Assembly: GCF_004193775.1 (NCBI RefSeq)
Contig: NC_041016.1
Location: 37,728,176-37,792,175, forward strand
Direction of reading: 5' to 3'
Origin: Glycine soja
Lineage: Eukaryota; Streptophyta; Magnoliopsida; Fabales; Fabaceae
Length of the DNA: 64,000 nt
This document shows positions 1 to 10,038 of the stretch, one piece after another. The number at the start of each line of letters is the position of its first letter. Within the stretch, counting starts at the first letter, position 1. The notes below the pieces were generated by a model. That model did not search any database. It was not told the DNA's origin and was given only the letters and a program-made list of their open reading frames with translations. Position numbers and translations under genes: made by a program.

Positions 1-424
1 AAAAATCAACCAAATCATTTAATTTGAGGGTATTAAAGTAATTTACCCGTTAATTCTTTAAAAGAAAATAAAAAGAAACCCATTTCTTTATGCTCTTTCA
101 TCTCTCATGTATCCCTAAAGTTCTATTGCTGGGATACTTCATCATAAGATGAAACAACATACTTTCACATCCTCTGCTTCCATCCTTATTCCAATCACAT
201 CTCTAGCCAAGTTTTTTGTCGTGCTCGAGAATGAGTTTGCTAGACAACATGGTGCCACTATAGCAACAAATTCATAGGCTATTTTTTTACTCAGCAAAAG
301 TATATCTATATATCAATGAGCACAATATATGGGTGCCCAAAACCATTTAAAAGGAACAAAATGTAATCCTATGATGATTACAAGACTCTATCGGTTACCC
401 TATATTAACATAGAGCATGTAAAT
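1..424. other. AT-rich sequence, nothing recognised
   Basis: No ORF of convincing length, no repeat and no family resemblance seen. Together with 1378-1841 it is the sequence into which the Cassandra-type element inserted; the five bases TAAAT at 420-424 are the left copy of its target-site duplication. Confidence 0.5.
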
Positions 425-874
425 TGTAACACCCCAATCGAATCACACTAGAATGAGAGGGATCTAGAGGTTGTGCAGGTATAAGACTATGCAGTTGAGG
501 ATGACTTAAAGGAATTAATTGGTACTACCAATACAAGCAAGATGGATCTACTTTTTAGTACCTTACTACATAAGAACTCCATAGTTAAGTGTGTTTGACT
601 TGGAGCAGTTATGGGATGGGTGACCTTCTAGGAAGTTTCTCAGAAAGCGTGTGAGTAAGGACAAAGCATACTGAAAAGTCTTATATTGGTTTGTGGGGTC
701 AGTCATTGATTATGGAAGCAAGCAGAGCTGACTGTCGAGGTCTCAAAAATGGCTACCTATGGAGGGTTCTGAAGGGTGGAGGGTTTTGGCCAACAAGGAT
801 GTTGAGTGTAGTGCCACCGCATGAAATGTCATAGTGTGAGAGCCGCTGAGATGTAAAAAGTTAGGGATATTACA
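425..874 (+). repeat. Cassandra 5' LTR
   Basis: 450 bp, TG...CA ends. It differs from the 3' LTR (947-1377, 431 bp) by many substitutions and small gaps, including a GAAGGGTGGAGGG-type stretch present only here, so the insertion is not recent. Confidence 0.9.
565..650 (+). promoter_or_regulatory. 5S rRNA-like pol III promoter in Cassandra 5' LTR
   Basis: Follows the 3' two-thirds of plant 5S rRNA: an AGAACTCC block, box A as AGTTAAGTGTGTTTG (583-597) and box C as GGGATGGGTGACC (613-625), then a GGAAGT block. Several bases differ from functional 5S (C to T changes in box A), so activity is uncertain. This is part of the LTR, not a 5S rRNA gene. Confidence 0.85.
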
Positions 875-876
875 AA

Positions 877-888
877 TGGTATTAGAGC
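877..888 (+). promoter_or_regulatory. Cassandra primer-binding site
   Basis: TGGTATTAGAGC directly after the 5' LTR. It differs by one base from TGGTATCAGAGC, the initiator tRNA-Met complement used by many plant copia and TRIM elements. Confidence 0.8.
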
Positions 889-946
889 AAACCTCTCTCC
901 CAGTATGGTATGATTCAAGGATGAACCAAGCAAAAGCTGGTGGGCA

Positions 947-1377
947 TGTAACACCCCGAGTGAATTACACCAGAATTAGAGAGATTGGGCTATGTAGGTA
1001 TGGGATTGTACAACTGAGGATGACTTAAAGGAATTAATTGGTACTATCTATACCAACAAGATGCATCCATTTTTTGATAGCCTATCACATAAGGACTCCA
1101 CAGTTAAGCGTGCTTGAATTGGAGTAGTTATGGGATAAGTGACCTTTTGGGAAGTTTCCCAGAAAACATGTGAATGTGGACAAAGCATGCTGAAAAGTCT
1201 TGTGTTGGTTTGTGGGATCAGTCATTGACCCAAGAAGCAAACAAAGTTGCTTTTCGAGTTCTTGGAAAAAGGCTACCTACGGAGGATTCTGACCAGCAAG
1301 GATGTTGAGTGAAGTGCCACCACATGAAGTGTTGTAGTGTGAGAGCTACCGAGAAGTAAAAAATTAGGGATATTACA
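947..1377 (+). repeat. Cassandra 3' LTR with 5S-like block
   Basis: 431 bp. The 5S-like block is at about 1085-1165, with box A AGTTAAGCGTGCTTG (1102-1116) closer to functional 5S than the 5' LTR copy, and box C GGGATAAGTGACC (1132-1144) with one cluster of changes. Right TSD TAAAT follows at 1378-1382. Confidence 0.9.
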
Positions 1378-1841
1378 TAAATATAGTTTAACCTAGGAAT
1401 AAGAACCCGAACACCATCCAACACATCAAAAAGATAATAACAACACATAAACAAAGGCCTTGAAGGTTTTTCTTCCAACTAGAGAGCATCACACATGGGC
1501 TTTTAATGCTATAATCAATGTTTCGACCACACCTGTCTCACAAAACTTTTGTTGTCCCAACTGGTACCAACATGAAAAAATGAGAGTGTACCCTTGCATG
1601 CCGGCACATGCCCCTTTTAAACTGCATATAAGCTTCCACCCCATGTTCATCATATATTATTTCCACACCTATCCTCCTTTTCACATAAACTCCTTCAAAA
1701 GAACTTGTGTATTTAGCTGCCATTGTGAGAATGTCCCAACCTCTATAGTCATCAAATACTTCAACCAGAACCAAGAAAATAACTTAATATCTTGGATAAG
1801 CTTGTTACTATAAATGATGTTCTGTTGAAAAAGTATTGGTT
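1378..1841. other. Unassigned sequence with short ORFs
   Basis: Overlapping ORFs of 117 codons (plus, 1460-1813) and 78 codons (minus, 1538-1774) occur here. Neither has a motif I recognise. It may be a decayed transposon fragment; no function is claimed. Confidence 0.35.
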
Positions 1842-3110
1842 ATGCGTGTTCTGTTAAATCCTTGGCAAGTGTACCACATCGTCCAAGTAATATTTTAAAA
1901 TGATAAGACTGAGTGTCAAGTCCACATGGACTTTGACTGTATTCAGAGTTTGTATATGCCTAATTTTAAGCAATTAATGAATTGAATTGAATATTTGTCA
2001 AGTGATGACGCATAAATATAAATTCGATGTAAATTAAACTACAGAGAAAAGCATGTGCAAGGGTGAGAAAACAAACACTCAGAGTAGTGAAGTGACGAAA
2101 GATGCAAAATTACGGACATGTCAGGGGCTCAGCCCACCAAAACTACTCTTGATGCAGCATCAAGGATTTTTCTCTATTTAATGTTATTCCAATTATTACC
2201 TACATCCACTAACCTACTCTAGCCATGATTCCTCACGTGTGAGAGCCTAAATTACTTGATTTCACTCCGAATTCCTTAAAAGTTACGTCAGAAAATTTGC
2301 ATGATGAGCAAAGATGCATAATTTAGGCTAAATAATACCATTTTATCCTAGAGATGGATTACGTAGATGTTCTTTTCAAGTTCTTAGGAAATAAAAATTT
2401 TCCAATGCCTAAACCCTATAACACTACATGAGCATGGGTGACCAAACCATAAACATGATAATAAGCACATAAAGGAGACAATAATATTGAAATAACATTA
2501 AATAGATAGTTAGAATCATTACCTCAAAAGTGTTTGGTTGCTGAGCTCCCAACAATGGGTGGTTTAGCCTCATTGTCATGAGAGGCTTACAAATACAAAA
2601 AGGAGCTAGAGGAAATGAAAGTGGGTGGAAGAAAAATGGAGAAAAATGGAAGGGAGATGCTCCAAAGTAAGTGGTTTCCCTTCCTTTTCACGCCCTAGCT
2701 CTCATTCTTTGTTGCTTAATAGCATCCCCCAAGTTCCCTCTTCTTTTTTTCTTTAAAACGAGCACAATTATGTTTTTCAACATTGACTATGCACTAAACA
2801 AGATGGGCACATTGAGTGTAGAGAAAACATATCTAGTTGGCTTAAGTGACCCTGTGCATAGCCACATGGTGCACGCTTAGCGCACTTGCACATGACAGTT
2901 GGATTCCAAAGTAGCTTCTTGTGCTAAGCAAGCTTCTTGGGCTGAGCGATCCTGACGCACTGAGCAAGATTGTCATGCTGAGCACAATACTCCAGTTCTT
3001 CAATCCTCTTCCATGCCTCCTGGCACAAGCCTCCCAAGGAGGGGACCCATCACCAGAGCCATGGCAAGGAGACTCCAGGAAGATTGGGCCAAGGATGCAG
3101 GAGAAGACCC
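1842..3110 (-). repeat. Probable Ty3/gypsy-type LTR remnant, inverted
   Basis: Begins with a GGCAAGTGTACC-type block followed by 'AGTCCACATGGACTTTGAC', which resembles the reverse complement of the end of Athila-like LTRs (the fixed-price-like 'agtccctgtgga' block). A degenerate series of GCTGAGC/GCTTAGC words occurs at 2870-2990. Ends, primer site and TSDs could not be fixed, so limits are approximate. Confidence 0.35.
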
Positions 3111-3116
3111 TAGGGT

Positions 3117-4010
3117 TGTCATGAGCTTTAGGGTAGATTTTGGGCCCATGGGCTAAGTATGTGCCCACTTATCTTTGTACATAGATTAGGGTTTCATTAT
3201 TTTTTGGACCTTGTATTTAGGGCTCCATAGTGTAGGGAGGGTACCCCACAAGTTTAGGGTATCCTAGTAATGTAGGATTTTTTTAACCCTTGTATTTTAG
3301 GGCACCTAGGCTAGTTTTTGTATTAGGGGTCGTTTTGTAATTTCACATGTATTAAGTGCACTATTTGATGTGTGTGATGGGAGAGAAATTTAATTGAATT
3401 GTGAGAAGCTCAATCCATTTGCTTGCTACACCCCATTGCCACATCAATAGTCTCACTTTGTGCATGTCATTCATGCTTTACATGTCTCATGACACCTAAG
3501 CACACTTAGTGGATAATCTTGGATTTGATCTTGGTTTAGTGGGCTGAACCATAGTTGAAATTCACTAATCATAGTTAGTGGAATTTTGATTCCAAATTTG
3601 GCTTCACAAATTCAAATTCAAGTGAAATTTGAATAGAAATTCAAATTTCCCTCCAATTTTGTGTGACACTTAGGCTATAAATAGAGGCCTTGTGTGTGTA
3701 TTTTGGAACTTTGATCATTTGAGAAATTAGACTTCAAAGTTCAGACCTCATTCTCCCTCTTTTCTCTTTCAAAATTTCATTCCCCTTTCTCCCTCTCCCT
3801 TCACTCATCTTCTCCTACCTTTAAGCTCTTATCCATGGCTTCCTATGGTGGTGAGCTTGTTCTTGACTCATATTCTCCTTGAAGTGGCATCTCCAATCAC
3901 CTTTCCTCCTTCTCCATTCCGTTGTCATTAATCTTCAAGAAGCAAGAGACTCCATTGATGAAGAAGTTCCAAGGCCTACAAGCTCTACATGAAGCTACAT
4001 AACCTCCTAC
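3117..4010 (+). repeat. LTR-like remnant with TATA box
   Basis: A non-coding stretch starting TGTCATGAGC and ending near CTCCTACA, with a clear TATA box (TATAAATAG, 3676-3684) followed by a pyrimidine-rich leader. This is the layout of an LTR. It resembles abundant soybean LTRs by eye, but I could not find its partner LTR or TSDs, so both limits are approximate. Confidence 0.4.
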
Positions 4011-4174
4011 AATATCACTACAAAAAAATATACAACCAAAAAATTGTAAATTGACTAACTTTAGCATCTACTAGATAAAAACTCATAAGAAGCTAAATTC
4101 ATAATGTTTTGACACAAAAGAAGCAATAAAAGAGAGGAAGATTAGATAATTGCTATGTGATTTAAATATGCAAA

Positions 4175-4860
4175 TTAAGTATGCATAACAATTATCATGT
4201 TCCACACCACTGATGACCAAATAGCCATCCACACTTGTCCACCTTTAATAGATTTATGGATGCTCCAATGTTGCAAGAAGTGTAACTTTGCATTTCCAGG
4301 CTGTACCACACATTCATTAAGCCAAAGATAACATTCTATCCATATTTTAATAGTGCATGGGTAGAGAAAAAATATAAATGGTCAGATGTTTCTGTCTCCA
4401 GATTACAAAAGAGGTAATTAATTGAGTTTAGCAAGACTCCATTACTTTCCAAATTATATCTAGAAGGCACCCGACTAAGCAACAACAAACAAATAAAGCA
4501 ATGCACTTTTGAAGGAATGTGCAAGTTTCATAGCATTGGAACAATAGCTTGTGATTGACTATCCTCCATACTATCATATACTTCCCAATAAGCAGAATTG
4601 GTCGTGTACTTTCCATTGGTGCAACAAATCCAAAGCCATGCATCCTGAGAATTATGTAAGGTGAATGATCTCATACACCCATACTAGGAAGATATTCTTT
4701 TTTATGAGTCGACAAAACAAAGAGCATCAGGTATACAATGGAAAAAGGAATATCCTGTAACCAAATATCTTGCCAAAATCTCATTATTTCTCTATGACGA
4801 CCCACAATGCCCACCGTTGAGCCGGTCACCATGCAGAGACGACTCCTTGACACTACCCTG
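4175..4860 (-). pseudogene. LINE (L1-type) zf-RVT C-terminal remnant
   Basis: Read on the minus strand, three short frames give, in order, a 'GRHREIMRFWQDIWL..IPF' segment (4671-4853), a 'LLLLSRVPSRYNLESNGV' segment followed by 'CNLETETSDHLYF' (4336-4524), and a Trp-rich 'VWMAIWSSVVWN' segment near 4200-4240. This is the order found in the zinc-binding reverse-transcriptase-associated domain (zf-RVT) at the C-terminus of plant L1 LINE ORF2 proteins. The usual C-x2-C of that domain is reduced to one Cys. Frames are broken by stops and shifts, and the endonuclease and RT domains are absent, so this is a 5'-truncated, decayed copy. No clear poly-A tail is left. A non-mobile reverse-transcriptase-like paralogue of the same domain family is the alternative. 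Confidence 0.6.
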
Positions 4861-5223
4861 CATCTCTAAGACACTGCATTCTCTTTTAGAAAACTTAACA
4901 TTAAATTAAAAACTCTTTATTAATTTGATTATGAAAATATGAGTATATTTTTCTTTCTTTAAGAGACGAGTAATACTACCAACATCCCAAGTAAATAAAG
5001 ATGAGGTAAACACAACATATATAGCATAGCATAACATAACATAACATGAGGCGACATAGTCACAACTACATAAGAGGTAATACAGTCATCTAAAGGAAAT
5101 AGTCACTAGGCCACTGCTATGCCCCAAAAGACCACAATAACATTGCATGAAACTATATCGAGGTGTGTGCATAGGCACACCCATGACCCTAACACAATAC
5201 AACCAAAATAGGGAGAGGGATAT
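4861..5223. other. Intergenic, with short AACAT-type repeat
   Basis: No gene seen. A five-base repeat (AGCAT/AACAT) runs about 5024-5048. The rest is unassigned. Confidence 0.5.
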
Positions 5224-5512
5224 TGTCATACCCTAATTTCGTCCGAGGATGATCGTTGGCCAACATTTGGATTCTTTCCGGTCGAATTGAGTTACTTAAC
5301 ATTAATTGTTGCACAATCCGTAGGGTTTTGTGATGTTTTGGAAGGAAATGTGCAAAATACTCAAAATGGGGGAAAAATGGTCACTTTGGGGACATTTTCC
5401 AGCCCCTGGGCCCATTAGGAAACTTAGAGGTGAAGTAACCAGCCCGCTTGGGTGAGCCAGTTACTTTTGGAGGAAGCAAGCACCTCACCTGGGTGAGCTG
5501 CTATGCAACCTC
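5224..5512 (+). repeat. Ogre/Tat-type LTR 5' stub
   Basis: Starts TGTCATACCCTAATTTCGTC, the same start as the Ogre-type LTR at 52415, and shares the 'CAATCCGTAGG' and 'GGGTGAGC' style blocks. It stops abruptly where the copia LTR begins at 5513. The remainder of this LTR is not found to the right of the copia array (17337 onward), so sequence was lost here. Confidence 0.65.
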
Positions 5513-6120
5513 TGTAGAAGCAAGCTTCATGAGATGAACCAAGCAATTTTGATGATGCCAAAAGCCAAAGTGAGTGATTCAAGATTGATTCAAGACTTCA
5601 AGATCAAGCATCAAGAATCCAATCCAAGATTCAAGATTCAAGAGAAGAAATCAAGAAGCAACAAGTCAAAACTTCCTATAAGATAAGTATTAAAAGAATT
5701 TTTCAAAAACCAAATAGCACAATTTTGTTTTACAAAAGAATTTTCTCAAATTTTCTAAGTTACCACAGTGATTACTCTCTAGTAATAGATTACCAGTTAG
5801 CAATAATTGATTACCAGTAACCAGATTGGTTTTCAAAATATTTTGAAATGATTTATAACATTCCAAAATGATTTTCAAATAGTGTAATCGATTACACTAT
5901 ATTAGTAATTAATTACAAGTGAATCTGAACGTTGGAATTCAAATCCAATTGTGAAGAGTCCCAACTTTTCATAAAATACATTGTGTAATCGATTACACCA
6001 TTGTGGTAATCGATTACTAGTGAATAGTTTTGATGAAAAAGTTAAGAGTTATAATTCTTAACATGATTCTCTCAAAAGTCATAACTCTTCCAATGTTTTT
6101 TTTACCAGACATGAAGAGTC

Positions 6121-6128
6121 TATAAAAG
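6121..6128 (+). promoter_or_regulatory. Element A LTR TATA box
   Basis: TATAAAAG lies about 105 bp downstream of the last GTAATCGATTAC palindrome. The same box is at 9634, 10662 and 12338 in sister LTRs, and as TATAAAT at 16495 and 48515 in the second subfamily. Transcription would start roughly 25-35 bp downstream. Confidence 0.75.
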
Positions 6129-6557
6129 CAAGACTTTGGCACGCATTTTACAAGATATCCAAGTATCAAAAACACATATTTCTTTCAAATCTTTTCTAAC
6201 CATTGCCCAGTGTTTTTCTTTGCAAAAACTCTTGCCAAAAAGCTTTCTAAACTTTGGTTTCAAAACTTTGTTTTTCTACAAGTGGAAATTCTATAGAAAA
6301 CAAAGGTCTGCTATCTTTTCTTCCTTCTCTCTCTTGCCAAAAGATTCAAAGGACTAACCGCCTGAGAATTCTTTTGATTCTTCCTTCTCCCTCTTGCCAG
6401 AAGAATTCAAAGGACTAACCGTCTGAGAATTCTTTTGATTCTTCCTCTTCCCTTTGAACAAAAGATTTCAAAGGACTAACCGCCTGAGATATCTTTTGTT
6501 TCCCATTACAAAGATTCAAGGGACTAACCGCCTAAGAATTCTTTGTCTTAACACATT

Positions 6558-6709
6558 GGAGCGTACATCCTTTGCGGTACAAGTAGAGCGTACATCTACT
6601 TGGGTTGTAATACAGAGAATAAGAGAGGGTACATCTCTTGTGGATCAGTTCAAGTGGAGTGTACATCCACTTGGTGTTTCAAAGAGAACAAGGGAGGGTA
6701 CATCCCTTG
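6558..6709 (+). other. Hairpin series with constant GGGTACA-type loop
   Basis: Four clear stem-loops: 6580-6602 (arm CAAGTAGA), 6621-6639 (arm AAGAGA), 6651-6673 (arm CAAGTGGA) and 6689-6709 (arm CAAGGGA). Each left arm is matched by its exact reverse complement after a seven-base loop (GCGTACA, GGGTACA, GTGTACA, GGGTACA). A weaker first member is at 6558-6570. They lie in the transcribed part of the LTR. Sister arrays are at 11171-11342, 12840-12960 and 16862-16993. Confidence 0.85.
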
Positions 6710-7051
6710 TGGAACTTTGCTTGTAAAGGATTTTACAAGGTTATTGGAAATCTCAAGAACCGGTGGTTGCTTGGGGACTGGACGTAGGCACGGGTTGTGG
6801 CCGAACCAGTATAAATCTTGTGTTTGCTTTCTTCTTGCCTACACTCTTTACTTTTCCGCTGTGTACTTTTTATTTCTGCATTACTTTTATCTAAGTTATT
6901 GTTTCTGTTCTTTACTTTCTCATAACTTAGTAGTAAAGCCTAATTGAATCTAGTAATATTTAGAAGGATAAATTTTAATTAGTCAAGACATATTAATAAT
7001 TAATTCAACCCCTCCCTTCTTAATTATTCCGAGGCCAGTTGATCCAACAAG

Positions 7052-7063
7052 TGGTATCAGAGC
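7052..7063 (+). promoter_or_regulatory. Element A primer-binding site
   Basis: TGGTATCAGAGC, two bases after the LTR end; complementary to the 3' end of initiator tRNA-Met, as in most plant copia elements. Confidence 0.9.
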
Positions 7064-7099
7064 AGGTATCTTGTGAAAAGTTTCACAACTTCAAGATTC

Positions 7100-8195
7100 A
7101 TGACCTCCTCAAATTCTCCGTTTCTCGAAGGAAACTCCATCCATAGGCCACCTATCTTTAATGGTGAGGGTTACCACTACTGGAAAACCCGAATGCAAAT
7201 TTTTATTGAAGCCATAGACTACAACATTTGGAAAACCATAGAAATAGGACCTTATTTTCCCTCTATAGTATATGGAAGCACATAAATAGGCACAACAATA
7301 GAAAAACCTAGAGATAAATGGTCTGAAGAAGACAAAAGAAGAGTTCAATACAATCTTAAAGTCAAAAATATTATAACCTCTGCCCTAGGAATAGATGAAT
7401 ATTTTAGAATCTCAAACTGCACAAGCGCTAAGAAGATATGGGACACACTTCAACTCACACATGAAGGCACAACTGATGTTAAGAGATCTAGGATTAATAC
7501 ACTGACCCATGAATATGAGCTTTAGGATGAACACAAATGAGAACATCCAAAGCATGCAGAAAAGATTCACACACATAGTTAATCACCTTGCCTCCTTAGG
7601 AAAAACCTTTCCTAATGATGATTTAATTAATAAAGTTTTGAGATGTTTAAGTAGGGAATGGCAGCCCAAGGTAACTGCCATTTTTGAAAGTAAATATCTT
7701 TCTTCTATGTCTCTTGCCACTCTTTTTGGCAAACTGCAGGAACATGAAATGTAACTTCAACGTCTCAACCAAAATGAAGAGACCGACAAAAGGAAAAGAA
7801 GCATAGCACTCAAAGCCTCCTCCTCAATGCAAGAAGCAGAAGAAGAAGAATCTGATGATGAAGAGGACTTCTCACTCTTTGTGAAGAAGTTTCATAAATT
7901 CATAAAAAATAGAAGAATGGAGAGACGCCATAACTTCAACAATGGGAAGAGATCTCAAGAAGGTTCCCCAACACTTAAATGCTATAAGTGTAATCAACCC
8001 GGTCACATAAAGGCACACTGCCCCACAAATGAGTCATGGCCCGAGAAGAATAAGAAGAAAAGTCATGAAGAAAGAAGATCCAAGAAGGCTTATATTGCAT
8101 AGGATGACAATGACTCATCCGATGGTTCAGAGAAGGAGATCAACCTTCTATCCAAGGACTATGAGAGTGATGAGAACATCTCTCAAGCAGACTAA
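7100..8195 (+). pseudogene. Copia gag (capsid-nucleocapsid), element A, broken
   Basis: Retrotransposon capsid protein that would package the element RNA. The ATG at 7100 opens 'MTSSNSPFLEGN', followed by the family signature 'PPIFNGEGYHYWKTRM' and the UBN2-type gag domain. The reading frame has a stop at about 7283, a shift near 7520-7525 (the 7509-7754 piece is in another frame) and a further stop at 7752-7754. The C-terminal piece has an acidic stretch, 'DDEEDFSLF', and one CCHC zinc knuckle, C-x2-C-x4-H-x4-C, at about 7980-8025 ('CYKCNQPGHIKAHC'). Compared with gag of element C (about 580 codons) it stops just after 'YESDE', and the second zinc knuckle and the coiled-coil region are missing. 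The identical end in element B suggests this shortened gag is a feature of the family. Confidence 0.88.
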
Positions 8196-9027
8196 GCAAA
8201 AAGCCAAAGTCTGACTTCCATCTTTGAAGATCTAGGAACTTAAATCATGAAAAAGGTAACATCAAAACCATTCTCTTTTAAATTAAATTGGTTGAAACTT
8301 TCCTTTCAATTAACTTATTATATGATGACTAACAAAATTTTATTTGTTTGTCTTGTTAATTGCTATTGTGAGTATGTGCTTATATGTTTGATTGAGTTAT
8401 TTGTCCTTTCTCAAAACATGAAGTTTATTCTTAAAACAAATATTTAATGATGTATATTATTCTTGCATGATTTTTAATATGATATGTGAATTACTTGCTT
8501 AAGAGTCATTCATGAATTTTTTCAAAAATCCATTATGTTATATATATTTATTTTCATATAAGAGTTTTCAGATATAAAGTATTTTGATTTCTAGCCGTGT
8601 ATTTGGCTATGTTTTGATACACTTATTAGTATATTACTTTCTAAATTAGTTGTTTTAATTTGGTTATCTTGGATGACTTTCTAATTATCTGACATTTTAT
8701 AATAGTTTATGGATGAATTATTATCTTCCTTGCTTAGTTTATCTATGAATTATTGTCCTCCTTGCTTGTTGCATGGATTAAAATGCTTGGATGATTATGA
8801 GTGAATGTATGATTTTATGTCTCTATACACACTTTGGCTTTTTGTTGATGCCAAAGGGGGAGAGAAAGTTGGGATTAAATCAAGAACTCATATAATTAAA
8901 TAACTTAACTTCAATTGAAACTTAAACTCAATAACAAATGGGGAGAATTAAGTGAGTGATCGATTAGAAGATAGAGTTTGTATGTGTTTCTTGATTTCAG
9001 GTTTGTCATCATCAAAAAGGGGGACAT
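8196..9027 (+). other. Element A 3' untranslated region with two polypurine tracts
   Basis: Matches element B 13612-13985 up to about 8575, then jumps to a block ('TTTCTAGCCGTGTATTTGG') that in B lies after the envelope-like ORF (15445). So A has lost that ORF by deletion. It holds a distal polypurine tract (AAAGGGGGAGAG, 8853-8864) and the proximal one (AAAAAGGGGGACAT, 9014-9027) next to the 3' LTR. Duplicated polypurine tracts are known in Sireviruses. Confidence 0.75.
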
Positions 9028-9826
9028 TGTAGAAGCAAGCTTCATGATGACGAACCAAGCAATTTTGATGATGCCAAAAGCCCAAGTGAGTGATTCAAGA
9101 TTGATTCAAGACTTCAAGATCAAGCATAAATCCCATCCAAGATTCAAGATTCAAGAGAAGAAATCAAGAAGCAACAAGTCAAGACATCATATAGGATAAG
9201 TATTAAAAGAATTTTTCAAAAACCAAATAGCAGAATTTTGTTTCACAAAAGAATTTTCTCAAATTTTCTAAGTTACCAGAGTGATTACTCTCTAGTAATC
9301 GATTACCAGTTAGCAGTAATCGATTACCAGTAACTAGATTGGTTTTCAAAATGTTTTCAAATGATTTGTAAAGTTCCAAAATGATTTTCAAATAGTGTAA
9401 TCGATTACACTATATTAGTAATCGATTACAAGTGAATCTGAACGTTGGAATTCATATCCAATTGTGAAGAGTCACAACTTTTCATAAAATACATTGTGTA
9501 ATCGATTACACCATTGTGGCAATCGATTACCAGTGAATAGTTTTCAAGAAAAAGTTAAGAGTTATAACTCTTAACATGATTTTCTCAAAAGTCATAACTC
9601 TTCCAATGTTTTTTTTACCAGACATGAAGAGTCTATAAAAGCAAGACTTTGGCATGCTTTTTACAAGATATCCCAGTATAAAAAACACATATCTCTTTCA
9701 AATCTTTTCTAACCATTGCCCATTTTTTTTCTTTGAAAAAACTCTTGCCAAAAAGCTTTCTAAACTTCGGTTTCAAAACTTTGTTTTTTTGCAAGTGGAA
9801 ATTCAGCAGAAAACAAAAGAGAGTCA
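9028..9826 (+). repeat. Truncated LTR shared between elements A and B
   Basis: Starts TGTAGAAGC right after A's polypurine tract, with palindromes at about 9297-9545 and a TATA box at 9634. It matches the 5' LTR of A to about 9820 and then switches within a few bases to gag sequence. It acts as A's 3' LTR and as the remnant of B's 5' LTR. The lost part includes the hairpin series, the LTR end, the primer site and the gag start. Confidence 0.8.
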
Positions 9827-10033
9827 ACACCTTTACACATGAATATGAATTGTTTAGGATGAACCCTAATGAAAACATCCAAAGTATGCAGAAAAGATTC
9901 ATAGACATAGTCAACCAAAATGAAATAGAACTCCAATGTCTAAACCAAAATGAAGAAACCAACAAAAGGAAAAGAAGTATAGCACTCAAAGCCTCTTCCT
10001 CAATGCAAGAAGAAGAAGAAGAATCTGATGATG
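9827..10033 (+). pseudogene. Copia gag fragment, element B, part 1
   Basis: Middle of gag: 'THEYELFRMNPNENIQSMQKRF' in frame, then an internal deletion of roughly 190 bp relative to element A (joined at 'VNQNEIELQ'), then the acidic 'EEEEESDDE' region. The ORF lines up with the LTR frame upstream only by chance. The gene resumes at 13277-13282 after the nested insertion, and the site reads GATGATGAAGAA on the left and AAGAAGACTTC on the right. One copy of AAGAA joins the two halves back into the 'DDEEDFSLF' motif seen in element A, which demonstrates the insertion. Confidence 0.85.
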
Positions 10034-10038
10034 AAGAA

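Larger units (their letters stand above)
425..1377 (+). mobile_element. Cassandra-type TRIM retrotransposon, complete
   Basis: Terminal-repeat retrotransposon in miniature, 953 bp, with no coding capacity. Two direct LTRs (425-874 and 947-1377) begin TGTAACACCCC and end TACA. They enclose only 72 bp, holding a primer site and a short purine-rich stretch before the second LTR. Five-base TSDs TAAAT lie at 420-424 and 1378-1382. Each LTR carries a 5S rRNA-like block with the pol III boxes, the hallmark of Cassandra. Movement would depend on enzymes from other LTR elements. The short ORF across the second LTR on the minus strand (1218-1478) is not a gene. Confidence 0.93.
5513..7049 (+). repeat. 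Element A 5' LTR
   Basis: 1,537 bp, TGTAGAAGC...CCAACA. The upstream third has GTAATCGATTAC palindromes (5884-5895, 5985-5996, 6006-6017, plus decayed copies near 5770-5830). A TATA box (TATAAAAG, 6121) follows, then a repeated 'GGACTAACCGCC' leader and the hairpin series at 6558-6709. Close relatives sit at 9028, 10039, 11665, 15880 and 47765. Confidence 0.9.
5513..9826 (+). mobile_element. Copia element A (Sirevirus-like), pol-less, env-less
   Basis: 5' LTR 5513-7049, initiator-Met primer site, broken gag 7100-8195, short 3' untranslated region with two polypurine tracts, and a 3' LTR (9028) cut off near 9826. The pol genes (protease, integrase, RT, RNase H) and the envelope-like ORF are missing. 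After gag the sequence goes straight into a non-coding stretch also found in element B. No matching TSD: the left flank is ACCTC (5508-5512), and the 3' LTR does not end but changes into gag of element B, which points to recombination rather than simple insertion. Confidence 0.82.

Noticed and set aside
565..1165. Two possible 5S rRNA genes in tandem
   Set aside because: Only the promoter two-thirds of 5S is present, with many changes, and both copies lie inside matching LTRs with a shared TSD; this is Cassandra.
5884..6017. CRISPR-like array from regularly placed palindromes
   Set aside because: Spacing is irregular, the repeat is 12 bases, and it sits in plant LTR promoters.
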